NCBI GenBank assembly: GCA_023424475.1
Contig: JAFADX010000372.1
Location: 1-20,477, forward strand
Source of the DNA: Pseudomonadota bacterium
Lineage (GTDB): Bacteria; Pseudomonadota; Alphaproteobacteria; Acetobacterales; Acetobacteraceae
Length of the DNA: 20,477 bases
Reading direction: 5' to 3'
The stretch's first letter is position 1. The number at the start of each line of letters is the position of its first letter. Of the stretch, positions 6,425 to 14,482 are shown in pieces. The notes beneath the pieces were generated by a model, which saw nothing but the letters and a program-made list of their open reading frames with translations, was not told the origin of the DNA and did not search any database. Both the position numbers and the translations under genes were made by a program.

Positions 6425-7081
6425 TCAATCGGGCACGATCTCACCGCGTTCGATGACATAGGTCTGCTCGACCAGCGGGCGGAGCAGTTCGGGGTTGCTC
6501 TCGGTGATCAGGATGGCGACGTCGGGCAGGGCCGCGCGCAGGCGCTTCAGCGCCTCGGCGTAGCGCAGCGCCAGCGCCGGGGCGAGGCCCTGGAAGGGTT
6601 CGTCCAGCAGCACTGCCTTGGTGCCGACCATCAGCGCCCGGCCGAGCGCCACCATCTTGCCCTGCCCGCCCGAGAGGCCGGCGGCCTTGCGCGGGGCGAG
6701 GTCGCGCAGTTCCGGCAGCAGGGAATAGACGCGGGTGAGGCGGGCCGCGACCTCCCCTTCGGCCAGCCGCAGCACCTGCGCCGGGAGGAGCATGTTGTCC
6801 TCCACCGTGAAGGAGCCGAACAGCCGCCGCTCCTCCGGCGCATAGCCGATGCCGTGGCGCGGGCGGTGGTGCGGGGGCAGGCGGGTCTCGTCCTCCCCGT
6901 CGATCATCACCTTGCCCGCGCCCGCCGGCACCAGGCCCATGAGGGTGCGGAGGGTGGTCGTCTTGCCCGCGCCGTTGCGCCCGATCAGCGCCACGCGGCC
7001 GCCCGACGGCACCTTCAGGGAGACGTTGCGCAGCACCGGCACGCCGGCGATGGAGACGGAGACGCCCGAAAGCTCAAGCAT
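6425..7081 (-). CDS. livF: Branched-chain amino acid/amide-type ABC transporter ATPase, LivF family
   Basis: 218 residues, slightly shorter than typical LivF (about 235). Walker A is GRNGAGKTT (34-42), the ABC signature is LSGGQ (136-140), and Walker B is AVLLDEP (156-162). In place of the H-loop His it has ITES (192-195); LivF proteins often lack the canonical His. It would form the ATPase heterodimer with LivG at the cytoplasmic face of the LivH-LivM pore. It overlaps livG by 8 bases and ends the operon. The substrate is not deducible; this family moves branched-chain amino acids, urea, short-chain amides and aromatic acids. Confidence 0.92.
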   Translation of the reverse strand: MLELSGVSVSIAGVPVLRNVSLKVPSGGRVALIGRNGAGKTTTLRTLMGLVPAGAGKVMIDGEDETRLPPHHRPRHGIGYAPEERRLFGSFTVEDNMLLPAQVLRLAEGEVAARLTRVYSLLPELRDLAPRKAAGLSGGQGKMVALGRALMVGTKAVLLDEPFQGLAPALALRYAEALKRLRAALPDVAILITESNPELLRPLVEQTYVIERGEIVPD

Positions 7082-7829
7082 GGCGCTCGATCCCGATCAC
7101 TTCGCGCTGCACGGCCGGGTCGGCGAGCACCTCCGCCGGCGGCCCCAGGGCGACGATCCGCCCCTGGCTCCAGACCGCGACCCGGTCGGCGAAGCGCTCG
7201 ACCACGTCCATGTCGTGCTCGACGAAGACCGCGGTGACCGCGGCCTCGCGCAGCACCCGCGCGAGGGTCTCGACCACCTCCATCTTCTCGGAGGCCGCGA
7301 CGCCCGAGGTCGGCTCGTCCATCAGCAGCAGGCGAGGCTTCAGCGCGACCGCCATGGCGATGTCGGCCAGCTTCCGCGCGCCCTCGTTCAGCGCGTCGGC
7401 GCGGGTGGCGGCGATGCCGGTCAGCCCGAAGCGGTCGAGAAGGTCGCGCGCCTCGTCGCGATAGCCGGGGCGCAGCAGGGGCGCGAGCGGCGACCAGATC
7501 CCGTGCCGGGAGGCGACGGCCAGCGCGACGTTCTGCTCGACCGTGTGCTCGAGGAAGAGCTGCGGCAACTGGAAGGACCGGGCGATGCCGCGCCGGACGA
7601 TCGCACGCGGGGCCATGCCGGTGATGCGCTGGCCTTCGTAGGCGATCTCGCCGGCATTGGGGCGCAGGTAGCCGGTCGTCATGTTGATGAAGGTGGTCTT
7701 GCCGGCGCCGTTCGGCCCGATGATGGCGAGGAACTCGCCCCGCATCACGCCAAGGTCGATGCCGTCGGCCGCCTTCACGCCGCCGAAGGCGAGCCGCAGG
7801 CCGCTCGCCTGGAGGAGCACCCCGCTCAT
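7074..7829 (-). CDS. livG: Branched-chain amino acid/amide-type ABC transporter ATPase, LivG family
   Basis: 251 residues. Walker A is GPNGAGKTT (38-46), Walker B RLLLMDEPTSG (166-176), and the H-loop is VEHDMDVV (203-210), a typical LivG sequence. The ABC signature is unusual: LNEGARK (147-153), where most LivG proteins have LSxGxQ. This ATPase probably relies on the intact LivF signature for one site. It overlaps livM by ATGA and livF by 8 bases, so all four membrane/ATPase genes are tightly coupled. Confidence 0.92.
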   Translation of the reverse strand: MSGVLLQASGLRLAFGGVKAADGIDLGVMRGEFLAIIGPNGAGKTTFINMTTGYLRPNAGEIAYEGQRITGMAPRAIVRRGIARSFQLPQLFLEHTVEQNVALAVASRHGIWSPLAPLLRPGYRDEARDLLDRFGLTGIAATRADALNEGARKLADIAMAVALKPRLLLMDEPTSGVAASEKMEVVETLARVLREAAVTAVFVEHDMDVVERFADRVAVWSQGRIVALGPPAEVLADPAVQREVIGIERHA

Positions 7830-8761
7830 CGCCCGCGCCCCGCGGCCATGCGCGCCGCCATCCCCCAGAGCCCGCCGGGCGCGAAGAGGATGACGAGCAG
7901 CAGCACCCCGCCGAGGATCATCTGCCAGGCATCGGCGAAGGAGGCCGCGGCGTAGATCCGCACCAGCTCATAGGCCGCGGCCCCGAGGAAGGGCCCGAGC
8001 ACGCCGCCGGCGCCGCCGAGGATGGCGATGAAGACGAGCTCGCCCGAGGAGGTCCAGTAGGCGAGCAGCGGCGTGACGTGGCGCGAGGTCATGGCGATGA
8101 TCGCGCCGCCGATGCCCCCGAGGACGGCCGACATGACATAGGCCGCGAGCAGCACGCCCCGCGCCGGGACGCCCATGAATTCGAGCCGCGTCTCGCGTGT
8201 CTTGATGCCGGCGAGCGCCTCGCCCATGGGGGAGGCGAGATAGAGCCGGAGCAGCAGGGCGAGCACGAAGGCGAGGCCGAGCGCGATGCCGAAGATCGTC
8301 CATTCGTAGGTGGCGAGGTCGAGCCGCTGCCCGGCGATCGGCATGGCCTCGACCCGGATGCCATCGGTGCCCTTGGTGATCGCATAGAGCTTCTCGAGCA
8401 GCGAGTAGAACACCATGGCCATGGCGAGGTTCAGCATGCCGAAGAAGATCTGCCGGTACCGCGTGACGAAGAGGCCGATCACCAGCCCGAGCAGTCCCGC
8501 CCCCAGTGCCGCGGCGGCGAGCAGCAGCACCGCGTCGTCGAGGCTCGGGGCCAGGAAGGCGACGACATAGGCGCCGAAGGCGATGTAGAGGGCATGGCCG
8601 AAGGAGACCTGGCCCGCGCGCAGCAGCAGCATGATGCCGAGCACCGCGATGCCCTTGGCAAGCGCGATGGTCAGCACGAAGCGCAGCCAGGGCGCGGTGA
8701 TCGCGGCCGCGATCATGACGGCGGCCAGCAGGATCGCCAGCAGGGGTTCGGCCTTCCTCAT
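7826..8761 (-). CDS. livM: Branched-chain amino acid/amide-type ABC transporter permease, LivM family
   Basis: 311 residues, hydrophobic throughout, with about 8-10 membrane segments. It includes the family region GQVSFGHALYIAFGAYV (about 51-67) and the segment GGIGGAIIAM followed by YWTSSGELVFIAILGGAGGVLGPFLGA, which is characteristic of LivM cytoplasmic-loop and transmembrane coupling regions. It forms the inner-membrane pore with LivH. ATGA overlaps on both sides show translational coupling to livH upstream and livG downstream. Confidence 0.93.
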   Translation of the reverse strand: MRKAEPLLAILLAAVMIAAAITAPWLRFVLTIALAKGIAVLGIMLLLRAGQVSFGHALYIAFGAYVVAFLAPSLDDAVLLLAAAALGAGLLGLVIGLFVTRYRQIFFGMLNLAMAMVFYSLLEKLYAITKGTDGIRVEAMPIAGQRLDLATYEWTIFGIALGLAFVLALLLRLYLASPMGEALAGIKTRETRLEFMGVPARGVLLAAYVMSAVLGGIGGAIIAMTSRHVTPLLAYWTSSGELVFIAILGGAGGVLGPFLGAAAYELVRIYAAASFADAWQMILGGVLLLVILFAPGGLWGMAARMAAGRGR

Positions 8762-9693
8762 ACGCGCCGCGTCTCGATCACGCCGAACAGGCCCTGCGGC
8801 CGCACCAGCAGCACCAGCACCATGATGATGTAGGGCACCACGACTTCCAGCTCCGGTTCGAAATAGACCGCGACGGAGCGGCCGAGGCCCATCATGAGCG
8901 AGGTGAGCGCGGCGCCTTCGATCTGCCCGAGCCCGGCGGTCGCGACCACGGCGAAGGAGAGCACGATGGTCTGCGCCCCGATCCCCGGCACCAGCGCCGC
9001 GGTAGGCGAGGAGAGTGCGCCGCCGAGCGCGGCGAGCATCGCGCCGAAGGTGAAGGTCAGCATGAACACCTTCGTCGCGTCGATGCCCATCGCCGTCGCG
9101 GCTTCGCGGTCCGTCGTCACGGCGACGATGACGCGCCCGGTCAGCGTCCGGCGCAGGAACCAGGCGAGGCCGATCAGCGTCGCCACGGCGAAGCCGGGCA
9201 GGACGAAGAGCTGGTAGTTGGTGAAGGGGATGAAGTCCTGCCCGAAGGGGATGTCGATGTTGCCCAGCAGGCGCATCGCCAGGTCATGGTGGATCGGCTG
9301 CACGCCCCAGACGAGCTTCTGCACGTCCTCGAGGATCATGAAGAGCGCGAAGGTGACGAGGAGCTGCACCACTTCCTCCTGCGCGTAGATCCGGCGCAGC
9401 AGGAAGCGTTCGATCAGCGGCCCGAGGACGGCGCCGACCAGCGCCGCCGAGAGGATCAGCGTCGGGATCGAGGCCCAGCCCGGCAGGCCGAGCCCGGCGA
9501 GGAAGATGCCGATCGAGGCCGCCGCATAGGCCCCGATCGCATAGAGGGAGCCATGCGCGACATTGATGATGCGCAGCACCCCGAACACCAGGTTGAGCCC
9601 CACCGCGACGAGGAAGATGAGACCCGCGGAGGAGAGCCCGTCCAGCACCGCGAGGCCGAGCAGAAGTCCATTGTCCTGAAGCCACCCGGCCAT
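8758..9693 (-). CDS. livH: Branched-chain amino acid/amide-type ABC transporter permease, LivH family
   Basis: 311 residues with about eight membrane segments. It shows the LivH pattern GLNLVFGVLRIINVAHGSLY (about 33-52), the TTDREAATAMGID loop that contacts the ATPase (about 195-207), and a C-terminal tail ending RPQGLFG. It starts 13 nt after the binding-protein stop; the GAGG that overlaps that stop can act as ribosome binding site. It pairs with LivM in the inner membrane. Confidence 0.93.
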   Translation of the reverse strand: MAGWLQDNGLLLGLAVLDGLSSAGLIFLVAVGLNLVFGVLRIINVAHGSLYAIGAYAAASIGIFLAGLGLPGWASIPTLILSAALVGAVLGPLIERFLLRRIYAQEEVVQLLVTFALFMILEDVQKLVWGVQPIHHDLAMRLLGNIDIPFGQDFIPFTNYQLFVLPGFAVATLIGLAWFLRRTLTGRVIVAVTTDREAATAMGIDATKVFMLTFTFGAMLAALGGALSSPTAALVPGIGAQTIVLSFAVVATAGLGQIEGAALTSLMMGLGRSVAVYFEPELEVVVPYIIMVLVLLVRPQGLFGVIETRRV

Positions 9694-9706
9694 GCTGCGT
9701 GTCGCC

Positions 9707-11014
9707 TCAGAGCGGCCGGCCGGTCTGCTGGATGAAGTCCGGCTTCAGGGTCTTCAGCCAGTCCGTGCTCTTCTGCCCGACCGGGGCGGAGACCGCGGCG
9801 CCCGGGAAGTGCATCATCTCCTTGGGCACCGCGAAGGGGAAGCGGTCGTTGAAGGAGGAGAGGCCGACGATCTGGTCCTCGAGCCCCTGGCCGTCCTCGC
9901 GCAGCGTGATGGTCGAGGTCGGCGAGGGGAAGGAGAGGCCGCGGAAGGCGGCCGCCAGCTCGGCATCCGAGGGCCAGGCGCCGTTCTTGGCCGCGACCGC
10001 CTTCTCGACCCCCGCCTTCAGCGCCCAGACCGCCTGCGCCATGTGGTGGCAGGGATAGATCGGATACTCGTTGAAGCGCTGGCGGTAGGCGTTGACGAAG
10101 GCATTGAAGAGTTCCGGATTGGCCGGCGAGGGATGGTTGTTCCAATGGTCGCCGCGCGTGCCGATGATGTGGCCTTCCGGCATCGAACGCCCCAGCGACG
10201 GCAGCGAGGCCTCGGCCACCGGCAGCACGAAGGTCGAGCGTTCGAACAGCCGGCGTTCCGTCGCCTGGCGGATCAGCGTCACCAGCTCGCCGCCCCAGGT
10301 GGTCGAAAGGATCACGTCCGGGCGCAGCGCGAGCAGGCGGGTGATCTCGGTCGAGAAGTCGGTCGAGCCGAAGCGCGGGAACATCTCGGCCACCACGCGC
10401 ACGCCGGGCTTCAGCGCGTCCATCCCGGCCTTCCACAGCGCCCAGGAATCGCGGCCCCAGGCGTAGTCCTGGTTGATCACCGCGACGGAGCGGAAGTCCG
10501 GCTTCTTCTTCAGCAGGTAGAGCAGCGGCGCGAGCACTTCCGGCGTGCCGTAGCCCTGGGTGCGGAAGGCATACTCGTAGCGGTTCTCCTCGAAGATGCG
10601 CTGGGTGCCGCAATCCCACAGCAGCATCACCTTGTTCAGCTCGCTCGACAGCGGCGTGCAGGCGAGGCAGGAGCCCGAGGAGATCGACTGCAGCAGGACG
10701 TTCACGCCCTCGGACTGCACGAGGCGGCGCATCTCGCCCACCAGGTGGTCGGTGCCCGGGGCCTCGTCCACGAAGGTCGCGCGCAACGGCACGCCGGCGA
10801 TGCCGCCCGCGGCGTTGATCTGGTCGACCAGCATCTCGCAGGCCTTGCGCGAGGGCACGCCGAACACCGAGGCCGGGCCGGAGAGGAAGGTGGTGACGCC
10901 GATCTTCAGCTCGGCCGGCTTCTGCGCCGGCTGCTGGGCGGAAAGCGTCGTCGGCAGCATCACGGCGCCGAAGCCGGCCGTCAGCACCTCGCGGCGCGAA
11001 AGCGTCGTGGTCAT
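9707..11014 (-). CDS. ABC transporter substrate-binding protein, branched-chain amino acid/amide type (Tat signal)
   Basis: 435 residues of the Peripla_BP_6 (LivJ/K-like) class. The N-terminus MTTTLSRREVLTAGFGAVML contains the twin-arginine motif SRREVL, so export is likely by Tat, with cleavage after LSA near residue 26. The mature part begins ELKIGVTTFLSGPASVFGVP, the usual first strand and ligand loop of the family, and contains VINQDYAWGRDSWA and STTWGGELVTLI from the second lobe. The start at 11014 is set by a strong GGGAGGGA site. It is the first gene of the liv-type operon and defines its specificity. It is divergent from pdxY. The ligand cannot be named; an amide or an aromatic or branched amino acid is possible. 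Confidence 0.9.
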   Translation of the reverse strand: MTTTLSRREVLTAGFGAVMLPTTLSAQQPAQKPAELKIGVTTFLSGPASVFGVPSRKACEMLVDQINAAGGIAGVPLRATFVDEAPGTDHLVGEMRRLVQSEGVNVLLQSISSGSCLACTPLSSELNKVMLLWDCGTQRIFEENRYEYAFRTQGYGTPEVLAPLLYLLKKKPDFRSVAVINQDYAWGRDSWALWKAGMDALKPGVRVVAEMFPRFGSTDFSTEITRLLALRPDVILSTTWGGELVTLIRQATERRLFERSTFVLPVAEASLPSLGRSMPEGHIIGTRGDHWNNHPSPANPELFNAFVNAYRQRFNEYPIYPCHHMAQAVWALKAGVEKAVAAKNGAWPSDAELAAAFRGLSFPSPTSTITLREDGQGLEDQIVGLSSFNDRFPFAVPKEMMHFPGAAVSAPVGQKSTDWLKTLKPDFIQQTGRPL

Positions 11015-11169
11015 GGGTCCCTCCCTCGAAGATCCGGTACGGCGGGTTCGCCCCGCGCGCCGGCGGCAGAATGGACGTGAGGCACGGGAAGGCGCAAGGA
11101 GGCGAGACGATTCACGCGGCCCGGCGCGGCTCCTGGTGCCCGGCCCGCTTCCCATGGCAGGTTCCGTCG
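11015..11169. other. Divergent intergenic region between the ABC operon and pdxY
   Basis: 155 bases expected to hold both promoters. It is uniformly GC-rich, and I see no consensus promoter or clear operator in it. Confidence 0.4.
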
Positions 11170-12018
11170 ATGCCCTCGATCCTTTCCATCCAGTCCTGGG
11201 TCGCCTACGGCCATGTCGGTAACGCGAGCGCGATCTTCCCGCTCCAGCGCCTCGGCGCCGAGGTCTGGGGGATCCATACCGTCCAGTTCTCCAACCACAC
11301 CGGCTACGGTGCCTGGCGCGGCCAGGTGTTCGGTGCCGACCTGATCGAGGACTGCCTCCAGGGCATCGAGGAACGCGGCGTGCTTCCCCGCTGCGATGCG
11401 GTGCTCTCGGGCTACATGGGCTCGGCGGCGATCGGGGCTGCCATCCTTGGCGCGGCGCGGCGCGTGAAGGCCGCGAACCCCGCCGCGCTGTGGTGCTGCG
11501 ACCCGGTGATCGGCGATGTCGGCCGCGGCATCTTCGTCCGCCCGGGCATTCCAGAGTTCATGCGCGACGAGGCGCTGCCGGTCGCGGACATCGTCACGCC
11601 GAACCAGTTCGAGCTCGAATGGCTGGCCGGCGCCGAGGTCCGCACGCTCGGCCAGGCGAAGGCGGCGGTCGCCGCGCTGCAGGCGCGCGGGCCGCGCTGC
11701 GTGCTCGTCACCTCGCTCCATCTCGAGGACACGCCGGAGGGCGAGATCGGCATGCTCGCAGCCGAGGGCGGCAGGTTCTGGCGCCTGTCGACGCCGCTGC
11801 TGCCGGTCTCGGTGAACGGGGCGGGGGATGCGATCGCCGCGCTGTTCCTGTTCCACCGGCTGCGCGGCGGGGCGGATGCGGCGCTGGAGGCCGCGGCGTC
11901 CTCGGTCTTCGGCCTGCTGCGCCGGACCGCCGAGGCCGGATCGCGCGAGATCCTGACGGTCGGGGCGCAGGAGGAATTCGTCGCCCCCTCCCGCATCTTC
12001 GCTGCCAGGCCCTGCTGA
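11170..12018 (+). CDS. pdxY: Pyridoxal kinase PdxY
   Basis: 282 residues, close to the usual 285-290. It phosphorylates pyridoxal to pyridoxal 5'-phosphate in vitamin B6 salvage in the cytosol. Visible landmarks: SIQSWVAYGHVGNASAIFPL (6-25), HTVQFSNHTGYGAW (36-49), CDPVIGD (110-116), TPNQFELEWLAG (143-154) and the phosphate-binding anion hole NGAGD (216-220), where most homologues have GTGD and the last Asp is the catalytic base. The ATG at 11170 follows a modest GCAGG site; the open frame extends further upstream but the family sequence starts here. It is divergent from the ABC operon; a functional link (B6 for amino acid metabolism) is only suggestive. Confidence 0.94.
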   Translation: MPSILSIQSWVAYGHVGNASAIFPLQRLGAEVWGIHTVQFSNHTGYGAWRGQVFGADLIEDCLQGIEERGVLPRCDAVLSGYMGSAAIGAAILGAARRVKAANPAALWCCDPVIGDVGRGIFVRPGIPEFMRDEALPVADIVTPNQFELEWLAGAEVRTLGQAKAAVAALQARGPRCVLVTSLHLEDTPEGEIGMLAAEGGRFWRLSTPLLPVSVNGAGDAIAALFLFHRLRGGADAALEAAASSVFGLLRRTAEAGSREILTVGAQEEFVAPSRIFAARPC

Positions 12019-12376
12019 AGGGCAGGCCCGGCAGCAGGAACCGCGCCTGGATGCGCCGCGCCACGGCCTGTTGCCCGGGCATCGGACCGTCGGCGCGCAG
12101 CGGGGGACGGTGGCCAGGACTGGCGGGGTCGATGCCGCCGAACGGCACGACCTGCGCGTTCCGGCCGCCGTGGCCCGGCGGCTCGTGCCACCCGCCGGCA
12201 CCTTCGCCGCCGGAGCGCCATTGGGGGTGCGATCCCCGCGCCCGTCGCGCGGGTCGCCGAGGCCGTGTCTCCGGGCCAGCCCGGCTTGCGCGCGCCCTGC
12301 GGCGCGTGCCACGGTTCCCGCCGGCCCGACCCCGCCACCAAGGCGACGGTGAAGAAGGCCGAAGGGAGACTTTGCG
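12019..12376. other. Intergenic region before the TRAP/AapJ cluster
   Basis: 358 bases without a supported gene. Reading frames here are Arg/Pro/Ala-rich shadows on both strands. Just after the pdxY stop, TGCC-x-GGCC and GGCC-x-GGCA arms (about 12003-12033) can form an imperfect stem. A second perfect stem, CCCGCGC (12235-12241) with GCGCGGG (12247-12253), lies about 120 nt before the first binding-protein gene. These may be a terminator for pdxY and a leader structure for the operon. No consensus promoter is visible. Confidence 0.5.
12235..12253 (+). terminator. Stem-loop in the leader of the TRAP/AapJ cluster
   Basis: A 7-bp all-GC stem, CCCGCGC and GCGCGGG, around a 5-nt loop. No T-tract. 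It could be the pdxY terminator or a structured leader element. Confidence 0.3.
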
Positions 12377-13408
12377 ATGATGCACCTCCTGAGGGCGTCG
12401 GCCCTCTTCCTCGCGATCGGTTCCACGACCGCGGCGATGGCCCAGAACGTGCAGCCTGGACCGACGCTGACGACGGTCAGGGAACGCGGCGCGCTGCTCT
12501 GTGGCGCCGCGCCCAATGCCCCGGGCTTCGGGGCGCCGGACAGCCGTGGCGAGTGGCAGGGCATCGATCCCGACATCTGCCGGGCGATCGCCGCGGCCGT
12601 GCTCGGCGACGCGACGAAGGTGCGGTGGTTCCCGCTGACCAGCCAGGCGCGCTTCGCGGCCCTGCAATCCGGCCAGGTGGACGTGCTGCCCCGCACGGTG
12701 ACCTGGACGCATTCGCGCGACACGGCGGTCGGCCTCAACTTCTCGACGCCGGTCTTCTACGACGGCCAGGGCTTCCTGGTGCGCAAGTCGGCCAACATCC
12801 GGCGTGCGACCGACCTTGCCGGCGCGACGATCTGCACCTTCGCCGGCTCGACCAGCGAACTGAACCTTGCCGACTGGGCGCGCGCGAACAACGTCCAGTA
12901 CACGCCGCTGGTGTTCGAACAGAACGACGAGGCGCGCATCGCCTACGACAACGGCCGCTGCGACGCGGTCTCGACCGACGCCTCCCAGCTGATCGGCCTG
13001 ATCACCGCGCTGAGCGTGCCCTCCGACCACACCGTGCTGCGCGACCGCATCTCGAAGGAGCCGCTGACGCCCGCCGTGCGCCAGGGCGACGACCAGTGGA
13101 ACGACATCGTGCGCTGGACGATCTTCGCGCTGATCGACGCCGAGGAACTCGGCGTGACCCGCGAGAACGTGGACCGGATGCTCGAGAGCCAGAACCCCGA
13201 GATCCGGCGCCTGCTGGGCGTGGCGGGCGAGCACGGCCCGATGATGGCCCTCGACCGCCGCTGGGCCTACAACGCGATCAAGGCCGTGGGGAACTACGGC
13301 GAGATCTTCGAGCGCAATGTCGGCCACCAGAGCCCGATCGGCCTCGACCGCGGGATCAACGACCTCTGGACCCGTGGCGGGCTCATGTACGCGCCGCCGA
13401 TGCGCTGA
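12377..13408 (+). CDS. aapJ: AapJ/BztA-type general L-amino acid binding protein (first copy)
   Basis: 343 residues. It begins with a Sec signal peptide (MMHLLRASALFLAIGSTTAA, cleaved after AMA). The SBP_bac_3 fold has the strongly conserved AapJ landmarks: VRERGALLCG, the segment around DPDICRAIAAAVLGD, TSQARFAALQSGQVDVL, YDGQGFLVRK, TSELNLADWARANN, NGRCDAVSTDASQL, RISKEPLTPAVRQGDDQWND, and the end GGLMYAPPMR. Four Cys in the AapJ pattern (LLCG, DICR, TICT, GRCD) suggest conserved disulfides. AapJ normally feeds the AapQMP ABC transporter, but those genes are absent in this window; the next genes are a TAXI binding protein and a TRAP permease. GGGAGA, 7 nt upstream, sets the first ATG. Its C-terminal third is close to that of the third copy (70 of 95 residues identical by eye). 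Confidence 0.92.
   Translation: MMHLLRASALFLAIGSTTAAMAQNVQPGPTLTTVRERGALLCGAAPNAPGFGAPDSRGEWQGIDPDICRAIAAAVLGDATKVRWFPLTSQARFAALQSGQVDVLPRTVTWTHSRDTAVGLNFSTPVFYDGQGFLVRKSANIRRATDLAGATICTFAGSTSELNLADWARANNVQYTPLVFEQNDEARIAYDNGRCDAVSTDASQLIGLITALSVPSDHTVLRDRISKEPLTPAVRQGDDQWNDIVRWTIFALIDAEELGVTRENVDRMLESQNPEIRRLLGVAGEHGPMMALDRRWAYNAIKAVGNYGEIFERNVGHQSPIGLDRGINDLWTRGGLMYAPPMR
13261..13312 (+). repeat. Direct repeat, copy 1 (within first AapJ gene)
   Basis: 52 bases encoding the WAYNAIKAVGNYGEIFE region match the third AapJ gene with two mismatches by eye. Similarity continues less strictly on both sides, as expected for duplicated genes. Together with copy 2 it brackets the TAXI and TRAP genes. 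Confidence 0.7.
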
Positions 13409-13456
13409 GCCGAGAGACACACCCGACGATCCGGGATTGCAGGGAGAATGACTGAC

Positions 13457-14446
13457 ATGTTCCCGTCCACCACGCGCCGGCTGTTGCTCGGCGGTTCGCT
13501 CGCCGTTCCCTTCATCCGCACCGCCGCGGCGCAGACCACCCTGGAATGGGTGGCCGGGTCGGTCGGCGGCGGGTGGTACACCATGGCGGCGGGGCTCTCC
13601 TCCCTCATCAAGGAGGAGAATCCCGAGATCCAGATCCGGGTCGTGCCCGGCGGCGGGCTCGCGAACCCGACCCGCATCAACAACGGCCAGTCGCAGATCG
13701 GCTGGGGCATCGACACCTTCGCGGCCTCGGCCGTGAAGGGGACGGCGCCCTATTCCGCCAAGCATGAGAAGATCCGCTGCCTCGGCACCGGCTATTCGCC
13801 GACCGAGCACCTCCTGCTGCGCAACAAGGATGCCGGGCCGGCCGACATGCGCGGCATCCTGACGCAGCGCGGCCTCAAGATCGCCGTGCCGCAGCGTTCC
13901 TCCACCGACGAGATGACGCTCCAGCGCATCCTGAAGTTCCTGGGCTCCAGCCCTGACAGGATCCGCTCGGAGGGCGGGCGCTACCTCAACGGGTCCTATG
14001 CCGACATCGGCGCGGCCTACAACGACGGCCAGGTCGACTATCTCTACGTCGCGCTGGCGAAGCCCGCGGCGCTGATGACCGAGGTCGCGCAGGGGCGCCG
14101 GGGCGGTCGCCTGGTCGCCTTCCCCGACGATGTCCGCAAGCACCTCATCGACGAATACTCCTATTCGGAGGGGACGCTTTCGAAGTCCGACTACCCGGCG
14201 CTGATCGACGACACGATCCGGGTCACGCTGATGGACAGCGTCATCCTCGCGAACGAATCCGTTCCCGCCGAGATCGTCCGGAAGATCACCGCGACCCTGA
14301 TCAAGAACCAGGGCCGGCGGCTGGCGACGATCCATCCTTCCATGGCGGGATGGACCCCGGCCAAGGCGGTGACGTATCGCGGGGTGCCCTTCCATCCCGG
14401 GGCTGTCGCCGCCTTCCGGGCTGCCGGCGCGAACCCGCCGGCATGA
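13457..14446 (+). CDS. TAXI-family TRAP transporter substrate-binding protein
   Basis: 329 residues. The signal sequence MFPSTTRRLLLGGSLAVPFI contains a twin-arginine (TRRLLLG), so Tat export is likely, with cleavage near TAAAQ. The mature protein begins with WVAGSVGGGWYTMAAGLSSL, the typical first strand and glycine loop of TAXI proteins, followed by VVPGGGLANPTRINNGQSQIG and an NGSYADIGAAYNDGQVDYLY region. TAXI proteins bind acidic amino acids such as glutamate or other small anions and deliver them to TRAP permeases. An ATG at 13448 is in frame, but only the ATG at 13457 lies at proper distance (10 nt) from AGGGAG at 13441-13446. It sits 48 nt after the first AapJ-type gene and 36 nt before the permease, in an apparent operon. 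Confidence 0.92.
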   Translation: MFPSTTRRLLLGGSLAVPFIRTAAAQTTLEWVAGSVGGGWYTMAAGLSSLIKEENPEIQIRVVPGGGLANPTRINNGQSQIGWGIDTFAASAVKGTAPYSAKHEKIRCLGTGYSPTEHLLLRNKDAGPADMRGILTQRGLKIAVPQRSSTDEMTLQRILKFLGSSPDRIRSEGGRYLNGSYADIGAAYNDGQVDYLYVALAKPAALMTEVAQGRRGGRLVAFPDDVRKHLIDEYSYSEGTLSKSDYPALIDDTIRVTLMDSVILANESVPAEIVRKITATLIKNQGRRLATIHPSMAGWTPAKAVTYRGVPFHPGAVAAFRAAGANPPA

Positions 14447-14482
14447 TGCCTGCGCACCGCCTTCGCGGCTGAGGAGAGCGCG

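Noticed and set aside
6316..6459. 48-residue N-terminal extension of ribosomal protein L31
   Set aside because: L31 sequences begin at MKPEIHPDY; the extension crosses the hairpin downstream of livF and looks non-coding.
12071..12352. Plus-strand 93-codon frame in the leader of the transporter cluster
   Set aside because: Arg/Pro/Ala-rich composition, no ribosome binding site and no recognisable family; treated as chance in GC-rich DNA.
13448..13456. Upstream in-frame ATG of the TAXI gene (three codons earlier)
   Set aside because: It lies one base after AGGGAG, too close to be used; the ATG at 13457 has proper spacing.
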